Part shown: one piece after another, positions 61,231 to 64,000 of the stretch
How positions within the stretch are numbered: the stretch's first letter is position 1
Layout: the number at the start of each line of letters is the position of its first letter
Assembly: GCF_003335585.1 (NCBI RefSeq)
Contig: NZ_QBFD01000029.1
Span: 250,625 to 314,624, forward strand
Direction of reading: 5' to 3'
DNA length: 64,000 nucleotides
Source: Sulfitobacter sp. DFL-14
Lineage (GTDB): Bacteria; Pseudomonadota; Alphaproteobacteria; Rhodobacterales; Rhodobacteraceae
Translations under genes and position numbers: made by a program
Notes under the pieces: model-generated
Databases searched by the model: none
What the model was told of the DNA's origin: nothing
What the model saw: the letters and a program-made list of their open reading frames with translations, nothing else

Positions 61231-61422
61231 TTACCAATGTTCTGATTTTGCGTGCCCGCAACGGGCACAGTCAAATCCACCGGGAGGATCGACATAGCTG
61301 GGGCATCCGCAGCCCGATGCGGTGCATTTGCCGGTGCCCATTGTCGGTGCATCCTCGCCGGTGCCGCCTGTCCGTTTCAGCGGCAGTGTTTCGGCATCTG
61401 TCTCCAAGGTCCAATGTTTCAT
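61231..61422 (-). CDS. Small Cys/His-rich protein, putative zinc ribbon
   Basis: A 63-residue protein, MKHWTLETDAETLPLKRTGG at the N-terminus. The C-terminal half has Cys33, Cys38, Cys40, Cys52, Cys55 with His57 and His62 (KCTASGCGCPSYVDPPGG, FDCARCGHAKSEHW), a likely single zinc-binding knuckle. No family recognised. It is too short to be enzymatic; a regulator or metal chaperone role is possible. It directly precedes the membrane-anchored helical protein gene. Upstream is a 194-base gap to the divergent phosphatase-fold gene. Confidence 0.65.
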   Translation of the reverse strand: MKHWTLETDAETLPLKRTGGTGEDAPTMGTGKCTASGCGCPSYVDPPGGFDCARCGHAKSEHW

Positions 61423-61616
61423 GAAAAACCCCCTGATTCCAATCCCGCGATGCTATCACAGGTTGGATTTTCGCCAAAGCGGGCAAGCGAGGCATGCCGG
61501 GGTCAGCGAAGCACCCTAATGCCGGGCGCCGCGATCACGCGGCTGTTTGACCACGGGTTACCCGTTGCACCGCGCCCGCGCCTGCGATCATATGACCGCA
61601 ACCAGGGAGGACCGAT

Positions 61617-62453
61617 ATGGACAAGAAACTGCTGCTGATCATCCTTGACGGGGTGCCATACCGCAACTGGCGCCGCCTGTTCGGCAACCTCGAAGGCTGG
61701 GTGCAATCCGGCGATGCCCGCGTCTGGAAAATCCGCGCGGTGCTGCCCTCGATCTCGGCCTCCTGCTATGCCTCGATCCACACCGGCGTGGCGCCGGCCG
61801 AGCATGGTTGCACCGGGAACGGCAATGTCTTCCGGCTGGGGCATCAAGACGTGTTCAGCCAGGTCCGCGCAGGCGGCGGCGTGACGGGCGCTGTGGCGCA
61901 TTCCTTCTGGTCGGAGTTTTTCAACCGCCACCCCTTCGACTATGTGCGTGACATCGAATACGACGAGCCCGACAGCGACACGATCAACCACGGGCGGTTC
62001 CACACGATGACCGGCTATGGGCAGATCAACCAGATGACCCCCTCCGATGTGGATCTCTTTGCCACGCTCACCAATCTGTGCCTGCGGTTCGGGCTGAACT
62101 ACGGCATGCTGCACACCTGTACCCTGGACAGCATGGGTCACCGGTTTTTCCACGATTGCCAGGAGATGGACCACGCCTGCGCCGTGATGGACGAGATGCT
62201 GGCCCCCTTCATCTCCAAATGGATGGCGGCAGGATACGAGATCATCGTGACGGCAGATCACGGTCAGGACGAGCGCGGGCACCACGGCGGTCGGGGCGAG
62301 CTGCAACAGGACGCAGCGCTTTATTACTTCGGCCCCGCCGAAGGCCCCCGTGCGGATACCGTGATCGACCAGCTGCAACTGGCCCCCACGATCCTGCACC
62401 GCCTCGGCGCGCCAGTCGCGGATACGATGAAGGCGGCCTCCTTTCTGAAGTGA
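61617..62453 (+). CDS. Alkaline-phosphatase-superfamily (type I phosphodiesterase-like) enzyme
   Basis: A 278-residue enzyme of the alkaline phosphatase superfamily, nucleotide pyrophosphatase/phosphodiesterase branch. First metal Asp in LLIILDGVPYRNW (Asp11). Nucleophile region LPSISASCYASIHTGVAPAE (Ser in place of the frequent Thr, about residues 44-63). Later ligands are TLDSMGHRFFHD (about 168-179) and VTADHGQDERGHHGG (about 216-230). It is smaller than most family members and has no signal peptide, so cytosolic. Substrate unknown; phosphonoacetate or nucleotide esters are possibilities. An AGGGAGG ribosome site precedes ATG. Confidence 0.85.
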   Translation: MDKKLLLIILDGVPYRNWRRLFGNLEGWVQSGDARVWKIRAVLPSISASCYASIHTGVAPAEHGCTGNGNVFRLGHQDVFSQVRAGGGVTGAVAHSFWSEFFNRHPFDYVRDIEYDEPDSDTINHGRFHTMTGYGQINQMTPSDVDLFATLTNLCLRFGLNYGMLHTCTLDSMGHRFFHDCQEMDHACAVMDEMLAPFISKWMAAGYEIIVTADHGQDERGHHGGRGELQQDAALYYFGPAEGPRADTVIDQLQLAPTILHRLGAPVADTMKAASFLK

Positions 62454-62519
62454 CATGCAGGATCCCGGCATTTCAAAGAAAGTGCTATCACAGGCCCTAC
62501 GCCACGCGCCTTGCCACCC

Positions 62520-62564
62520 CCGGAGTTTTCAAAAACTCCGGCCCGTTCTTTTCAAAAAGAACGG
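62520..62564. terminator. Tandem A/T-centred palindromes between convergent genes
   Basis: Two 22-base palindromes: arms CCGGAGTTTT / AAAACTCCGG (62520-62541) and CCGTTCTTTT / AAAAGAACGG (62543-62564), each around CA. They lie between convergent genes and have A and T runs on both arms, so they should terminate in both directions. Confidence 0.8.
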
Positions 62565-62576
62565 AATCCGAAAAGC

Positions 62577-63527
62577 TCACACCTGCGCGTCTGCATAGGG
62601 CCAGTCGCCCCGTCCCAAAGCCGCGATCCCCTCCACCACCTTGTCAAAGAATACCGCCGCACGGGAGGACATGGCCCGGGCGCGCAGGCAGCCATGCACC
62701 ATGCCGGGTTCATTGAACCAGACCGCCTGCCCGCCGGCGCCACGTATCGCGTCGCGATATGCCCCGCCGTCGCTGGCAAGCGGATCACATTCCGCCGTGA
62801 TCAGCACGCTCGGCGGCAGGCCGGTGAAATCCGTGTCATTCAGCGGGGCAAATCGGGGATCATCTGTCGGCGGCTCCCCTTCCCCGACACGGACCTTGAG
62901 GTAGAACGCCAGATCCGCGGCCGTAAGCTGCGGCGCATTTGCATGCTCCAGGTAAGACCCCTGCCCCCGGTCACCGCCCAAACCGGGATAGATCAGCAGC
63001 TGCCCCCTTATCCGGCCCGGCAGGCCGTGACGGGCCTGATGCGTCACCGCAGCGGCAAGGTTGCCGCCCGCGCTGTCGCCCGCCATGACCAAAGGACCCG
63101 GGTGAACCTTCGCGATGGCTTCGAAAGCGGCATAGGCATCGTTGAAACAGCCCGGAAAGACCACCTCGGGCGCCAGCCTATAATCGACCGAGATCACCCG
63201 GTATCCCGTGCGGTCACAGATCGCGCCGCAGATGTCGTCGTGGCTGTCCAGCCCGCCCACGACAAAACCGCCACCGTGGTAATAGACCACCGTGACATCC
63301 GTCGCCGCCTTCTCGTAGATCCGGCAGGGCACCGCGCCATAGGGGATGTCCCGCACGACGATCCCTGCGGGCCGTCCCTGATCAAAGAGGCGGCACATCC
63401 GGTCATAGACCTGCCGCTGCTCCTTGATCGTCATCTCGACGGCGTCCGGAGGATAGGCGGCATCAAGCCGCGCGATATAGGCCCAGGTCTCGGCGTCGAT
63501 CAGCTGGTCATAGTCCGGGGCGTTCAC
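62577..63527 (-). CDS. Alpha/beta-hydrolase, hormone-sensitive-lipase family
   Basis: A protein of about 316 residues in the HSL (family IV) esterase group. The oxyanion motif is VVYYHGGGFVVGG (about residues 81-93), the nucleophile motif is MAGDSAGGNLAAA (Ser about 151), the acid is in TAECDPLASDGG and the His in GMVHGCL. Such enzymes hydrolyse short-chain esters. Start: GTG 63527 overlaps the synthetase stop (GTGA) and has GGAGGAGG just upstream; ATG 63539, four codons earlier, is the alternative but contains that purine stretch inside the frame. It is cotranscribed with the acyl-CoA synthetase, suggesting ester release followed by CoA activation. Confidence 0.9.
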   Translation of the reverse strand: MNAPDYDQLIDAETWAYIARLDAAYPPDAVEMTIKEQRQVYDRMCRLFDQGRPAGIVVRDIPYGAVPCRIYEKAATDVTVVYYHGGGFVVGGLDSHDDICGAICDRTGYRVISVDYRLAPEVVFPGCFNDAYAAFEAIAKVHPGPLVMAGDSAGGNLAAAVTHQARHGLPGRIRGQLLIYPGLGGDRGQGSYLEHANAPQLTAADLAFYLKVRVGEGEPPTDDPRFAPLNDTDFTGLPPSVLITAECDPLASDGGAYRDAIRGAGGQAVWFNEPGMVHGCLRARAMSSRAAVFFDKVVEGIAALGRGDWPYADAQV

Positions 63528-64000
63528 GCCTCCTCCCATGGCCGGGTATAGCTGTCGAGCACGGCACCGACGTCCTGCTGCGCGGCACCGTTCATGGAAA
63601 TCCTGGCGACCAGGCCGCGTTTCTTGTCGTCGACCACATGATCCACCCGCGCGGCACTGCCCGCCTCTGTCAGCGCGGCATCATAGACACGGGTGATCGC
63701 ATCCTTGCGCAGATCGGGTTTGAAAATCTTGCCCACCGCCGTTTTCGGCAGTTCCTTCATGATGGTGACATGTTTGGGCTGGGCCGCACGTTCGTGGACC
63801 TTCTCGCTGCAATAGACCAGCAATTCCTCTTCCGTGACCTCTGCCCCTTCGACCAGTTCCACATAGGCGCAGGGGATTTCACCCGCATGGGCATCCGGCT
63901 GTCCGATGGCCCCTGCAAAGGCGACGGCATCATGTCCCAGAAGCGCCTCTTCGATCTCGGCCGGGTCGATGTTGTGCCCGCCGCGAATGATCAGGTCCTT
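63524..64000 (-). CDS. Acyl-CoA synthetase (AMP-binding), C-terminal part (runs off window)
   Basis: About 158 C-terminal codons of an ANL-superfamily ligase. The fragment begins KDLIIRGGHNIDPAEIEEAL, the A8 hinge motif, and includes AGAIGQPDAHAGEIPCAYVE and the catalytic-lysine motif LPKTAVGKIFKPDLRKDAI (A10). It activates a carboxylate to acyl-AMP and acyl-CoA. The C-terminal extension of about 55 residues after A10 (VDHVVDDKKRGLVARISMNG) is longer than usual. It overlaps the downstream esterase gene by four bases, so the two probably act on one ester-derived acid. Specificity cannot be told without the N-terminal domain. Confidence 0.93.
   Translation of the reverse strand, partial: KDLIIRGGHNIDPAEIEEALLGHDAVAFAGAIGQPDAHAGEIPCAYVELVEGAEVTEEELLVYCSEKVHERAAQPKHVTIMKELPKTAVGKIFKPDLRKDAITRVYDAALTEAGSAARVDHVVDDKKRGLVARISMNGAAQQDVGAVLDSYTRPWEEA

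Overview
The window looks like chromosomal DNA of a Roseobacter-group alphaproteobacterium (Rhodobacteraceae). The evidence is high GC with tightly packed, often 1-4 base overlapping genes, a BetI/BetC choline-O-sulfate locus, small DUF1127, DUF1272 and DUF2927 proteins, a Hint-domain secreted protein, and an alphaproteobacterial-type RNase P RNA. No species can be named from sequence alone. There is no phage, plasmid or transposase gene.

Layout. 1-3.6 kb: the end of a choline-sulfate operon (betI-betC) with its operator, an EamA exporter, and a divergent ArgO/ArgP-type pair. 3.7-13.7 kb: YebC, two SLC13 permeases, a very unusual secreted-looking protein built of GSDGTGK heptapeptides, an APH-fold kinase, a YmdB phosphoesterase and a membrane carrier. 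13.4-20.1 kb: 5-formyl-THF cyclo-ligase, MgtE, then guanine deaminase and 8-oxoguanine deaminase facing each other; guanine deaminase is bracketed by two copies of a 96-base palindromic repeat. 20.4-24.4 kb: LysR regulator, a frameshifted DUF1127 gene, a BI-1/YccA membrane protein, DUF1272, a tiny lipoprotein and a frameshifted Hint protein. 24.5-32 kb: housekeeping genes (rpmG, rnpB, AmpD-like amidase, gatA/gatC, tadA, rluB-like).

32.1-42.2 kb: a membrane-stress-type cluster (TerC, small membrane protein, XpaC-like, TelA-like, DUF2927 lipoprotein, SPFH+GYF protein, cytochrome b561-like, zinc-ribbon membrane protein). It is interrupted by a three-gene block (CGNR regulator, alpha/beta-hydrolase, SDR). 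The SDR lacks the catalytic Tyr and has a SoxR/MerR-type promoter. 43.6-52.2 kb: a type I secretion operon (adhesin, TolC, ABC, HlyD) for a 1268-residue Ig-repeat adhesin. 52.5-59.8 kb: a CocE-type hydrolase followed by a complete Dpp/Opp-type ABC importer whose leader carries a sequence resembling the BetI operator. 60.4-64 kb: two unknown proteins, an alkaline-phosphatase-fold enzyme, an HSL-type hydrolase and the C-terminal end of an acyl-CoA synthetase.

Between genes the window is rich in structured repeats: GC-stem terminators, tandem A/T-centred palindromes at three loci, a two-hairpin repeat unit at two loci, and a 196-base palindromic element apparently inserted into one of those units with an 8-base target duplication. 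All functional calls are from recognising protein families by eye; no database search was run.
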